Shown piece after piece: positions 46,303-58,585 of a stretch of DNA of 64,000 bases. The notes under the pieces are model-generated. The model made no database searches. It saw only the letters and a program-made list of their open reading frames with translations, and was not told where the DNA came from. The translations under genes were made by a program, and so were the position numbers. The stretch covers positions 1,364,001 to 1,428,000 of the forward strand of contig NC_037323.1 in assembly GCF_000143535.2 (NCBI RefSeq), written 5' to 3'. Numbering within the stretch: position 1 is the first letter of the stretch; every line of letters starts with the position of its first letter. This DNA is from Botrytis cinerea B05.10. Lineage: Eukaryota; Ascomycota; Leotiomycetes; Helotiales; Sclerotiniaceae.

Positions 46303-47060
46303 CTACTGCTCATCGACTTTCCTGACCATCTGCCACATTGTCATGGGCCCTAGACTTGTTGCAATCTTTGTCCACTCCTCGTCCGGTTCATCAATCGGCT
46401 CTGGTACCAAATTGTTTTCATTTACAACTGCAAACCCATGCTTCTTGTAAAGGGGGACTCCGTAGACTGTTGCATCGAGCCAAATCTCAACACCCATTTC
46501 CTTTGCCTTCTCAATACCCCATTTCATTATCATATCTGCAACTCCCTGGCGGCGGAACTCCGGGTGGGTATAAATAATATTCAAATCTTCCAATCAACTT
46601 GTTGTCAGTAGAATATTCATGTGAAGTTTAGATGAGCTTGCTCGTGCTTACAGAGCTGCGGCTTAGGGGCCAGTCTCTCACGAGGAGCATCGAAACGCTG
46701 CAATGCTGCTGCAACAAAATCTCTCTGGCCTCCTTCAGGGTACCATGATACCTCGGAATGGTCGTCTTCATGCTCGAAAGGATTCGTTGGACAAATTTTC
46801 CACAACGCAGCACCAACGATTTTACCAGACTCTGTGTCGATAACTTTGTGCCAATAGCTAGTAGGATCCGACTGATGCCACTGTAATTGACGAGAAGTGC
46901 ATTCTTTCAGAGACTCTTCTCGAGCTGTTGGACCGGCTCCAATAATAGGGCAGAATAAACGAAAAAAGGATTGTTGGGGATTCTCATATGAAATCCATTC
47001 ACACTCAATAAGCTCCTGAAAATCCTTGACATAGTCAACGTCCTTGAGTTCTAAAGGCAT
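46303..47060 (-). CDS. GNAT-family N-acetyltransferase
   Basis: Two exons on the minus strand: 47060-46652 and 46586-46303, giving 230 aa; the 65-bp intron (gtaagc...ggaag) has a CTGAC branch site. The fold is shown by the central LNIIYTHPEFRRQGVADMIM (acetyl-CoA binding motif A, R-R-Q-G-V-A at about 148-153), WLDATVYGVPLYKKHGF (motif B) and the upstream strand GKIVGAALWKI. It resembles the fungal N-acetyltransferases that act on small amines or metabolites; the substrate is not readable. The protein is complete at both ends. It transcribes away from the PTH11-like pseudogene at 47564. Confidence 0.9.
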
Positions 47061-47563
47061 GCTGGCAGTGGTATGGTTGCGAAAACAAATCTCTAATTCT
47101 CAATCTTCGATTAAGGGGTCTTATATGGCCGAATGTGATGAGGGAAGACGAGACAAGCTTATCATAAAAATAGTTGTATAACCAACCAAACAAGTGAGCA
47201 ATAACTGCGCCGCAAAATGTTTATCTCTAGCCAATAACCGACTTCAACCTCTTACAAATTCATTCATATTGTGTTACAACCCCTTCAGCGAAGCTAGCTG
47301 TTTTTACTGTTTGCAAGTCTGCAGCATTCTGCCTGTGCCGCAAACTGACAGGGAAGGCAGTGGCAGGGAGGGGGAGGAGATTTCGGAGTATTGCGACCAA
47401 CATTACCTTTCAAGGTTGGTATGCATCGCCCTGCCTTTGGGATTCATTTGCGTGTCTGTCTTATCAAAAATGTACGATATTTTGTCACTAGCTAACACTT
47501 AATAGTGGAGCCGTTTCCGAACTTTCTATCCTGTCCACTCTCGAAATCAAGTCGATTTTCATC
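47061..47563. other. Divergent intergenic region
   Basis: Lies between the GNAT gene (-) and the PTH11-like pseudogene (+). No other feature seen. Confidence 0.4.
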
Positions 47564-48935
47564 ATGAATCGGACGCAGGTTTTTATCACTGATACAAACA
47601 AGACTCCGCTGATAGAACTGTTTGTTTGGGTCCCATTATCAATTTCATGCCTTGGAGTAGCTGCTCGGCTGGCTACAAAGATAGCGATTTTCAAAAAATT
47701 ACACTTGCAAGATCATCTAGTCTCTATATCTATTGTAAGAGGCCTAGCTTAGCAATGCGCTAAATCGATCTTGCTGCTGACTTTCGATCATAGCTTCTAG
47801 CAATTGGTCAATCAATTGCAGTCACCATACAGTGTTCGAACGGTTACGGTCAACACCTCTCTACACTGAGCACCTCTCATCAAGAAGGACTATAAAAAGT
47901 AGGTGTTGACTTTGTGAGCTTCTAAGACAGAGCTGACAATGTTTATCATAGGCCGGATATGCCGCAAACCTACTATTTATTGCCAGCTTGTGTTTTGTCA
48001 AACTGTCGATCGCCTCATTCATTGACGACTTGACGCCAATCACTCGAGAAAGACAGGCCGCCAGAGCCATTGGGTTAATAATATTGCTATGGACTATCTC
48101 TTCAATCTTCTCTTCCGCTTTTCAATGTTCGGTGTCTAGGCCTTGGGATAGAATCAATGGCTCTTGCATCAACCAAGTGAGTGTGGCGGTCCGCTGCGCC
48201 AGAGTAGACACTGATGAAAGTAGAAAGAGTTTGGGAATTACTATGCGGCTGTGAATATCATAACAGATTTTAGTTTGATTTTGATGGTTGTAGCTATTGC
48301 AACTCACATTCAAACCTCTCGGCTCAGAAGATTGGCTATAATGGTCATCTTTGGCATTCGGATATGGTCAGTACAGCCCCTTCTTTCTAGGTCTGTATCA
48401 TTGGTTGACAGGAAATAGTGTCATTGCGGCAACTGGTGTTCAAATCTACTATTTGAACAAACCTTCAAAAGATCTAGCCTTTGACCCATGGCCAGAAGCA
48501 ATTATCACCCAGATCGTCCTGTGTCTCAGTATTCTTACTGCTTGTCTTCCATATATGAAGTTATTTTTGAACAGCCTAGAGTCTGGAATGATACGTGTAA
48601 ACGATCTACAGCATCGGGGTTAAACGGATATCCCTATATACAATCATTACCTCCAAAACAAATCAAATAGCTCTGACAACAAAAAATCGAAGGTGAAGAA
48701 TATCCTTAACAATACTTTTCAATCTCAAAGTCATATCAGCACAGATCACTACAAGCTATCAAGTATTTCGCCAGAAAATTCTCATTCTCAATTAGTGGTA
48801 GTAACAGTTATATCTGGAGCTGAAAGTGGCGCTTGGGATAGGCAAAGTCGAGAAAGCTAGACGAGTCAAACTAGGATTATTAGAGAAACGCGGAGCTGGA
48901 ACGTAGAGTTGCAAAATACTAGCCTTACTAAATAA
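47564..48935 (+). pseudogene. PTH11-like (fungal rhodopsin-domain) membrane protein, inactivated by stop codons
   Basis: Five coding blocks join in phase: 47564-47734, 47794-47898, 47952-48176, 48230-48366 and 48419-48935. They code a seven-helix protein of the fungal rhodopsin-domain class: PLSISCLGVAARLATKIAIF, LLAIGQSIAVTIQCSNGYG, ANLLFIASLCFVKLSI, FQCSVSRPWDRINGSC, VNIITDFSLILMVVAIATHI, VIAATGVQIYYLNKPS, FDPWPEAIITQIVLCLSIL and LPYMKLFLNSLESG. Three in-frame stops interrupt it: TAA at 47893-47895, TAA at 48621-48623 and TAG at 48858-48860. Beyond each stop the frame still matches the family, including the tail SQTRIIRETRSWNVE. All three could arise from CAA/CAG by C-to-T change, as RIP makes. 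Splice sites remain intact, so the inactivation looks recent. Confidence 0.85.
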
Positions 48936-49477
48936 TGAAATCCTAAATAGAAATACTTTTAATCTGAATATCAAGTATATATAAATACAAGAGTTCTATA
49001 ATTTGTTTCATTTTGATTCTATATTTTAAAATATAAAAAATTATTGCTACAATTATATCCCATTGTATTTTTAATAACTCTATAAGATTTTATAATATAA
49101 TTAGTTTTCTTTTTAAGAATACCTTATTACATTTATATGTAGATATAAATTATATATATATTTGTAATTGTTAATTCCTATTCTGATAAATCTAGTATCT
49201 ATTTATAGATATAGGGTTCAATACTGCACCGCAGAAATGAAACAATGGGCAATCAAGTGGTATCTTGCAAGCACGCATTAGAAAAACCATCCATTTCCCA
49301 CTTATTTACTCGCGAAGAGCGTCTTTTCCAGCCAAGCCTTTTTCCAATTTTTTGTACCCTTTTCTTCTTTAATATTCGAGTATTGACTTATCGTAGTTGT
49401 TTTCTAAACCGTTTTTCTAACTAGAGAAATTCACGAACTAAACACATCTTCAAATTGGGCGAGCGATTCCTGAACAC
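48936..49477. other. AT-rich intergenic; leader of the permease gene
   Basis: AT-rich from 48940 to 49210, then normal composition with a CT-rich leader before the ATG. No gene seen. Confidence 0.4.
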
Positions 49478-52400
49478 ATGATGGAGTCCAAAGGTGGTAA
49501 GAGTTCGGCGACGGTAGAGCTTGGAACCATCGAAAATTTGAGAGAGGTGTCCCGTCGTCGAACAGAAGACAAAGATCGAAATGAATTGGTCCGATTGGGA
49601 AAAAATCCAGTCCTCAAAGTTGGTTACCCTGTCTCTTAATTCTCCATTAGTTCATACTGGTCGTTGCCAAATAGTCTGAAATGCGCAATAATAACACAGG
49701 GGTATACAGAGAAACTTCGGCTTCATATCTATTGTCGGCTTGAGTTGTACTGTTTTAATCACATGGGAAGCAGCCCTGATTCTCTTTCTCAGTGGGCTCC
49801 AGAATGGCGGCCCAGCTGGAATAATCTACGGTTTCATCCTTATATGGATTGGCAATCTTTCAGTCTTCTCGACACTTTCAGAACTAGTATCAATGGCCCC
49901 TACTTCTGGAGGGCAGTATCATTGGGTTTCTATGCTCGCACCGCCGTCGTGTGCCAAATTTTTGAGTTATCTAACTGGCTGGCTTACACTCGGAGGATGG
50001 CAGGGCTCTGTTGCCTCCGGTGGATACCTAACGGGGACTATGAGTGAGTTCTTTCTTCTTTCATCTTTCTCCATGAGCCTGAAGCCTCGTCTAGGGCTTG
50101 GCATTTCTATTTCATTTACATTCTGATTTTTCAATGATAATATATGCTAACTACACAACAAACCTTTAGTCCAAGGTCTCATTTCCTTAACTATACCAAG
50201 CTACATACCTCATGGGTGGCAAGGTATGCTTCTCTTTTGGGCTGTAATACTATTTGCCGTCTCCATCAATACAATAGTCAGCAGTCTTTTGCCCAAATTT
50301 GAAGGACTGATCCTCATTCTGCATATTTGTGGGTTCTTTGCCATCCTGATCACACTCGTGATTCTTGGGCCACATGATACATCTAAGAATTTATTTACAG
50401 TCTGGCTGAATAGTGGCGGATGGTCGACCCAGGGCCTATCATTCTTTGTTGGACTTACTGGCAACGTTTTTGCTTTCGTCGGTGAGATTCATGCAATTTC
50501 TTCCTGACCGAAGAGCCCGTATCGCTAATCATTTAACTCTGAAGGCGCGGATGGTGCATTCCATGTAAAACTTCCCTCTATTATACTTTGCCCGAACTTA
50601 TACTCACATGGTAGCTAGATGTCCGAGGAAATCCGTAATCCGTCTCTCGTTGTGCCACGAGCAATCATGCTGAGTATCATAATAAATGGCAGTATGGGCT
50701 TTGCCATGGTCATTGCTTTGCTTTTCTGCATTGGGGATATCGATGCAGCTCTCGCAACAAACACTGGATATCCTTATATGGAGATATTCCTTCAAGCAAC
50801 AAGATCGGTTTCAGGCGCTGCAGTCATGGCATCTATTATAGCTATACTAGGCATCTGCGCTACCGTCGGTACGCTGGCTTCCACATCTAGAATGTTTTGG
50901 TCTTTCTCAAGAGATCGAGGGCTTCCAGAATGGCGCACTCTTCAAAAAGTAAGTATCCTCTACATATAATTTCATCTTTTTCCACTATTCACAGATCGAG
51001 ACAGTACCCGGAGCTAACCTCAAATCTAACCGTCGAATTAGGTCAATACTCGTACCACTATACCATTGTATGCAATCGCCGTAACAACAGTTATAGCTTG
51101 TCTCCTCTCGATAATTACTGTTGGGTCTGCCACGGCCTTCAAAGACGTCATATCGTTGTCGGTGTCTGGCCTATACAGTTCGTATTTGATCTGCGCAGTT
51201 CTTCTACTCTACCGTCGAGTTACAGGGGGACTTCAACACGTGACTACGAGCGAAGTTTCCATAGCCAGAACTATCGCGGAGGGAAAGTTGACTTGGGGTA
51301 CGTTGATCTGAATGCGCTTGATCTATTGCCCAGTGACTTACAATACCCTGTGGTGGCAAAGTTAATAATTTCGACGAAAAGAAATTAAAGGTAGATGGAA
51401 GAGAAGCGAGCGTAAGAGTTAGGAGAAGGAGAGGAGCGAGCGTAAGAGCTAAAAGGAGAGGGGGAGGCATTAGCCGAAAGCTTAAAGAGGATCATTCACT
51501 TCACTTTCAATTTATTCTTTAATCAGAAGCTTTACCATTATATCATGTTATATAGAATATACTGTTTATATACATTATCTATTTAACTCTAATCTATATA
51601 TTCATATTCATTTCAATTACTAATCGAATTCAATATAAATAAAGTATTGTTTATAAATATTGTTTTTATAAATAAAAATAATAATATAAATATAATATTG
51701 ATATCTTTTAATTTATATATATATATTCAAATAAGAATAAAGTAATTTTCATTATAAATTCGAATTATAATTTAATAATGAAAGATTGAAAGCTATATAG
51801 ATCGATTAGATAAGATCGATAAGATAATAGTTAAATCACCTAATCGTCATTTCGAAAGAATGAAAGGAAGATTAGATTCTTTATTTAAAGAATGACCGGA
51901 TTAGGAAAAGGATTTTAAATAAAGAAAGCTGATTCTAAGCGAATAAGCATAAAAAGGGATCTAATCCCTCAAATTGTAAAATAAGAAAGTTAATCTCATA
52001 TAATTTTTCAATCAAAATCACGTGTCACACTGCTTATATAGTCCATTAGTCATTCACCCGAGCATGCTTCCATCTTATATATATATATTATATATATATA
52101 ATCACCCTTCATATGCTTTCGACCTACAACAAAAGTATTGATCATTTTAAGCTAAAATTCAAACTAGAATTCAAGAATTTCACTAAGTCCCTTTAAAATA
52201 AAAATTTCTAATTATTCACGAAAGAAAAAGCCTCCTAATTAATACTTTAAAAACGCTTTTTTCAATACATTATAAAAATATTGACTATTTTCTGGGGCTG
52301 ACAAAGCGGCCACTTCGTCAATCGCGGATTCTGCCACCACAGGGTAATGGATAGGACCATGGCACGTTCCGGGAACTTTCGGTATCATAAACAACGGCTT

Positions 52401-52554
52401 CGCCATTTTATACTTGATTATCATGTTATTCTTCAGTTTCTGGCCGCCCGCTACTCCAGTTACAGCAGCGTCAATGAATTACAATGTCCTTGTGACTGGA
52501 TCTATTGTTATTATTAGCATTATCTATTACGCAATTCGCGGGCGATATAAATGA
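49478..52554 (+). CDS. GABA/amino-acid permease (APC superfamily), cut short by a retrotransposon
   Basis: Seven exons: 49478-49618, 49710-50043, 50170-50481, 50545-50564 (20 nt), 50619-50948, 51042-51297 and 52355-52554; 530 aa to the present TGA. Hydrophobic segments and motifs match the fungal GABA permease group: RNFGFISIVGLSCTVLITWE, GGPAGIIYGF, SELVSMAPTSGGQYHW, GWLTLGGWQG, GADGAFHMSEEIRNPS, PLYAIAVTTVIACLLS and FSFWPPATPVTA. It should carry amino acids or GABA across the plasma or vacuolar membrane. The last intron is 1057 bp because a 999-bp element sits in it. The stop at 52552-52554 lies at the edge of an LTR; ten further codons (WVGPVIEIQQ) and the original stop are at 59162-59194. 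The transport core is intact, so a slightly shortened protein could still work. Confidence 0.9.
50545..50564 (+). other. 20-nt microexon of the permease gene
   Basis: Codes the end of Gly then ADGAFH of the conserved GADGAFHMSEE motif. Flanking introns are 63 and 54 bp with standard GT-AG ends. Without it the conserved motif is lost and the frame breaks. Confidence 0.85.
51346..52344. mobile_element. 999-bp TA-flanked inverted-repeat element inside the last permease intron
   Basis: Ends in CCCTGTGGTGGCA (51346-51358) and its exact inverse TGCCACCACAGGG (52332-52344), with TA on each outer side (51344-51345, 52345-52346). Weaker pairing continues inward for about 20 bp (GACGAA in both arms). 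Removing it and one TA leaves a normal intron of about 56 bp. The inside is AT-rich with a GAGCGAGCGTAAGAG repeat at 51403-51450 and no coding sign. TA duplication suggests a Tc1/mariner-type non-autonomous element, but the family is unproven. Confidence 0.8.
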
Positions 52555-52555
52555 A

Positions 52556-53130
52556 TATTACAGAAACTGCCTTTAGAGTTATATAGAAGTATTTAAAGAT
52601 CTTTCGAAATAATTTAAATTAAATTTCAAATAGGAATTCAATAAGATTATAATTAATTACAATTTTTATAATTATAATAATAAAATTAATAATTATTATT
52701 TTAAATATAAAGTTTTATATTATAATAAAATCTATTCTCTTATATAAATCTTTATCTCATTTAAACAATTGAAATAATCAATTGCTTTTGAAATATTATC
52801 ATTTCTAAATTGTTTATTACAGAATATTAATCCTATAACTTTTAATATTCTAATTTATCTTTTATTTTAAAATTAATCCTTTAAAATATTATTAATATAA
52901 TTTTATAAAAAGTTTATAAAATTATATTTAATATTTTCTAAAATCTCTTGTTTTAGAAATTATATTTTATATTTCTAGAATATTTTATAATTAATATTAT
53001 ATATATATTTAAAGCTTTCTTTAAATATTTAGTATTTCTTGATATATTATAATTAAATTATTGAGATCTATAATATTATTATAATTTATATATTAATAAT
53101 TTTATAACTTATTATTAATTTATTATAATA
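52556..53130 (-). repeat. Left LTR of the gypsy element (575 bp)
   Basis: Aligns end to end with 58586-59160. Most differences are C-to-T or G-to-A, and this copy is the more AT-rich. Confidence 0.93.
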
Positions 53131-56059
53131 TTATCTCTTTCTTAATTTAATATTTGTTTTAAATATTTATATTAATATATTTTCCTTTTTGTATATTTAA
53201 TAATTATAATGTTTCTTTTTTTCTTTATTATATTTCCTTTAAATATTAACAAAAGAAAAGAACAAATCCGTTTTATTCATTTTGTTGAATAAAAAGGTTT
53301 CGAAATATTTTTATATTTATTATACGAATATATTGATTATAAATATATTGTTTTGTTTTCTGATTCTTTATAATATAATGAATATATTTGTAATAATAAA
53401 AAATATAATATTCAAGATTTATTTGAAAATGATTGGGAAAGTTTGTTTTAATAAAAGGAGAAATTGAATTAAAAAAAAGAAAAGATTATAATTAAAATTC
53501 TATAATTGTAAAAATAGAAATGTTTTTTATTGAAATATGAATTTGAAATGCTTTATTATAATTTATAAACTTTTAATAAATTAATAAAAATAAAAGAAAA
53601 AAAGAGATTAAAAAAGGAAAAGATTGAAAAGGAATATATTAAAAAAGAAATAATAAATATTGATATTACACTTATTTTTATTGATTCTTCTTTTTTTGAT
53701 TTCTTCAATTCTTTTTTATTTAAATTATTTAAAATGGATTTTGAGATTTTATTAATAAGTATAGATATTTCAAATGAAATGCTTATAGTTTTTTAAAATA
53801 GTTAAGATCCTTTTTGAATTCCTATATATTTTTTAAATATAGATAGTTTAATTATTTAATTAAATATTTGATTTTATTTCTAATATATTTATAATCTAAT
53901 ATTGTTTCGATATTATATATAGTATTTGAATTGATTGATTCAATTTTTATAAATAATATATTTAATGTTTCTAATAATACTGATTTGAATAAGGATATAT
54001 GAAATATTAAATAAATATTTATTATATTTAGTAATTTCAATTGATAATTAATCGTTCCTATTACCTTATCAATCTTGAATAGTTTTAATTTCCTATAATT
54101 GAATTTATTGTTTGATTTTTTAGTTTCGATATTTTGTTATAGCAAATAAACTTTATCTTTTTTTTTAAATATAGATTTTATATTATATTTTATATTATAA
54201 TATATTATTATTTTAAAAGATATAAATTTTAAATTAAGAATCAATTGCTTTTGAAGATCTTTTAATTATTCGATTTGTATTATTATTAATTTAATATTAA
54301 CTTTTTATAATATTGGGATTTTATATGCTTGTAAATTAAATCTAAAATTAACTTGTATTGGAATGATTTTTATAGTTTCCATTTCCAATATATTATATAT
54401 GAATTATATTATAAATAATAGTTCTACCCAATTATTTTATTAATAATTTATATAACATTTAAAATATATTTTCATTATTTAATTGATTCTTTTTGTTTAA
54501 TTATTTATTTATAAATGAAAAAATATTAATAATTTTCTTTTAATATTTATAAATACTAATAAAATAATTTAGAATTTCGAGGTAAAAAGTTTATTTCGAT
54601 TTGAGATTATTTTATTTGATACTTTATATATGCTTATTATAATCCTTAAAAATATATATATTAGTTATTTAGTATTCTATATTTTCTTGAATAATATTAT
54701 ATATATAAATTTTGTTAATCTATTTATTATATTGAATATTATATTGTATTCAATTTCTATAATAGAATCCTTTGAGAATAGTAATTTGATTACAAAATTC
54801 TATATAATGGATTTTTATAATTGAGAAAGTATATTTGAAATCTGGAATTGATTATATAAAGTATATTGTAATGATTTGTTTTATATATAAATATTACAAT
54901 TTCTAATAATTTTTTCAATTATTATTTTTATTTATAAAAAATAATTGATTTTCTATATTTTTATAAATGTTTTTGTAATTCCTTAATATTTATATATTGG
55001 TAATCTATATTATTCCATTATAAATTCCTTAATTATTTGATTCGGAATATATACTTTTTTATAAAAATATATAATATTATTTTCTATAATGAATTCTAAT
55101 TCTATTATCTTATATATATATATAGCAATAATATTCTTATTATAATATAATTGGATTTGTTTTCTAAAATAATTGTTTTTTAATAAATATATTATTATAA
55201 ATTATAATGTATTGTAAATTAGTAATTCGCTGTCTTTTTTGAATATAATATATAATTTGTATATTTTGTTTTCTTAATATTTTGATTTTCAATTAAAAAT
55301 ATTAGCTTTAATATTTTCTAATCCTTTAATATATAAAATTCTAAAATTATAATTAATTATAATTTTCGATTATTTGATTTATTATTTGTTTAATTATTTC
55401 ATTATAATAAAATAAACCAAATTTTTATAATTTGTATATATTTGTATTATATATTTCGATCCTTTCAAATATATTTGTTATTTTTTAAATATATTGATTA
55501 TCATCAATAATTCTTTATTATATATTTTATAATTCAATTTAGTTAATAATAGTTTTCGAAAATAAAATACAATTGATTAATATTTTTTATTCTAATTTAA
55601 TTAATTCAAAACTATTTTTATAACAAAATCTAAAGAGTCCATTTTCATTATAATTTCTTTCTTTAAATCAAAAATCAATAATATTAATTCTTTTATTATT
55701 ATTTATTTAAATATATCGAATAACTTTTATACTTTAATAATCCATTCAAAACTTCTTTAATCTTTTCTAATTAATATAATTAAAGATATAGTAATCCCTA
55801 AATAACCCTTAATAAATCTTCTATAAAAATTAATAAACCCTAAAAAGAATTGTACTTCCTTAATTATAATTAATTACTTTTATTCAAATATTACTTTAAC
55901 TTTGTTTTTACTCATTTTGAATCCTTGATTTGATATAATGAATTTTAAGAATTCTATTTTTATAATATAGAATTTGTATTTGCTTAATTTGTATAGTAAG
56001 TCTACCTTGAATAAGCTTTCAAAAATATTACTAATATTCTTAATATATTGAATCTTATT

Positions 56060-56455
56060 ATTTGAATATATTAGAATATTGTTTAAATAGTATATATAAT
56101 AAATATCTAAATATTATAATAATATATTATTTATAAGTTTTATAAAAGTAATTAATATATTAATTAATCTAAATAATATAATTTAATATTTGTATAATCT
56201 GTATTTTATTTTAAAAGTAGTTTTTTATTTTTTACCTTTTTTTATTTTAATTAAATAATAATTATTATGTAGGTTTATTTTAATAAATATTGTAATTTTA
56301 TTTAATTAATCTTTTAATTTTGTAATTAATAAAAATAAATATTAATTCTTTTTAATAAATATATTAAGCTTTTTATAATCTATAATTAGTTTATCGGGTT
56401 TATCTTTTTTGAATATTTATATAATTGGATTAGCTATTTGGAATACGGATTCCCT
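56060..56455 (-). pseudogene. Reverse transcriptase domain relic of the gypsy element
   Basis: Minus-strand translation keeps the order of RT motifs: NPYSK, then DKLIIDYKKLN, INLHNNYYLIKI, TTFKIKYRLYKY and LNNILIYS, with stops where Trp, Gln or Arg codons stood (for example GKK*KTTF for GEEWKTAF). Confidence 0.85.
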
Positions 56456-58585
56456 AATCTATTCCTTAGCTAAATTATTGTCGATATATTCTCTAAACCT
56501 TTTTAATTTATTAATTGATATTGAATAAATTAAAATATATATAGATATTTTATCTTTCTTTAATATTATTTTATAATCCTATAATTTATATTCCAATAAA
56601 ACCTTATAGATTCCTAATTCTTTGAAAATATATTTATAATTTTTATATTATTCTAATATCATAAGCTTTTTTTTTATTTCAATTATAATTTTGTATTATA
56701 TTATTAACTTCTACATTTATAAAGAAAATATACTAACCTTCGCTTTTAATAAAGAATCCTAAATTAAATATTTTATATTACTAGTATTATTTATATTCAA
56801 TTCTTTTTAGTATATATTATATTTCACAAATGCTTTTAATATATCTCTATAACTATTTTTGTATTAATCAAATATTATAATTTCTTATATTCAATCTATT
56901 TTCGAATTATATACTTTTAATTATAATATTCCTAAAATAATTTATTATTAATTTAATAATACAATATTAAATTATATAATCTTTATATATTAAATTATAT
57001 TCATTTATATTGGAATTATTTTTTATAAAAAATTTTTATTAAATCCTATTAGCTATTTATTAATTAATTATAATCAATAAAGATATTATTTTATTTAAAA
57101 TAATATTTTCAAATATTTTATAATTTTTAATACAATAAAATTTCCTATAACCTCTAAATCTATTATAACTAATTATATATATTCATTTATTTAAACTTTA
57201 TAATATATTTATTTTATTTATTCTATAATATTCAATTATTAAATAACTTTATAAACTTTTTACAAAATTATATTGAAAATTAAATCTTTATATATTATAT
57301 TATTTTAATAATTCTTTGTTTTTCTTTTTTTAAAAAACCATTCAATTATTTCTTTATTTAATCAATAAATTCCATAAAATTCATTATAACAAATTATTCA
57401 ATTCATTATAATATAATCTACTTTTATTTTATTCTAATAACTTTTTTCTATTATAAAAAGTATTAGAATTCTATAATACTTTTACTTTTATAAATCTATT
57501 ACATTTATATTCTTTTGATTTTATAATAATTCCTTTAATAATTATTAGAATTCCTTAACAATAAAAATCTTAATATTTTCGAATTTAATTAGATTTTTTG
57601 GAATTATAAAGATAGCATTAAATTAGCCTTTATTGAATTTAGATTTGAAATTACCTTTTTTTCCTTCTATCTTCTTACTTCAACAATTTACTATTCAATA
57701 TTTTGCTTTTCTATATTCAAAATATAAATTGTTTTTTCGTTTTCATTTCTTTTTCAAATCATCATTCTCATTTATATAATATATAACATCTAATTCCATA
57801 GAATCTTTATATCTTTATAAATTATAATATAATCTATTCTCATTTTTATAATAATACTCTTGCTTCTGATTTCCTTAAAATTTATATAATCTTTAATTTT
57901 ATCAATATTTATAAAAATGATTATCTAATTCAATAAAATCCTAAATTAAATTATTTAGATTTATATTCTCAATAAATCTTTTTAATTCCAATCTAACTTC
58001 TAATTTGAATCCCTTACAATAATAACTTATAATAACAATTTCGTTTTATTTAATTATTCCAATATATCTTCAAAATTCTATAATATATTTCAATATTAAT
58101 CCTATCTATTTAAAATTAAAGATCTTATCTTCCACTACCTTTAATTCATTAGAATTTCCAAAGATTCTACAAATCTCTATCTTAAATTCTTTAAAACTAT
58201 TAAAAATTATTCGAATAAATTATATACAATCTTTATTATTATATTCGAAATAATTATACAAATATAATTGAATTTATTTGATTATTTCACCTCGAAAATA
58301 TAATACAATTTATATACTTTTGGATTTCTTAATAATGAATTTATTCTTATTGAATCAAAAATAGATTTCAAATTGTAAAAGGAAAATATCAAGTTTTTAT
58401 CAATTACTTTAATATTTATTTAATAAAGCAATCTTAAATATTTCATTAATAATAATCTTCTTTAAAATATTAATTATCTCGATATCATTAATATCTTTAA
58501 TAAACTGATTTATAACAATAGCTTTGAATACTATATTAGCAATTAATTATCAAATCGATATTTGAAACAAAAAGGATATTTAAAA

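Noticed and set aside
53282..54824. Several 60-codon frames in the AT-rich block
   Set aside because: They consist of Ile, Leu, Asn, Tyr and Lys as expected of AT-rich DNA and lie inside the dead gypsy element.
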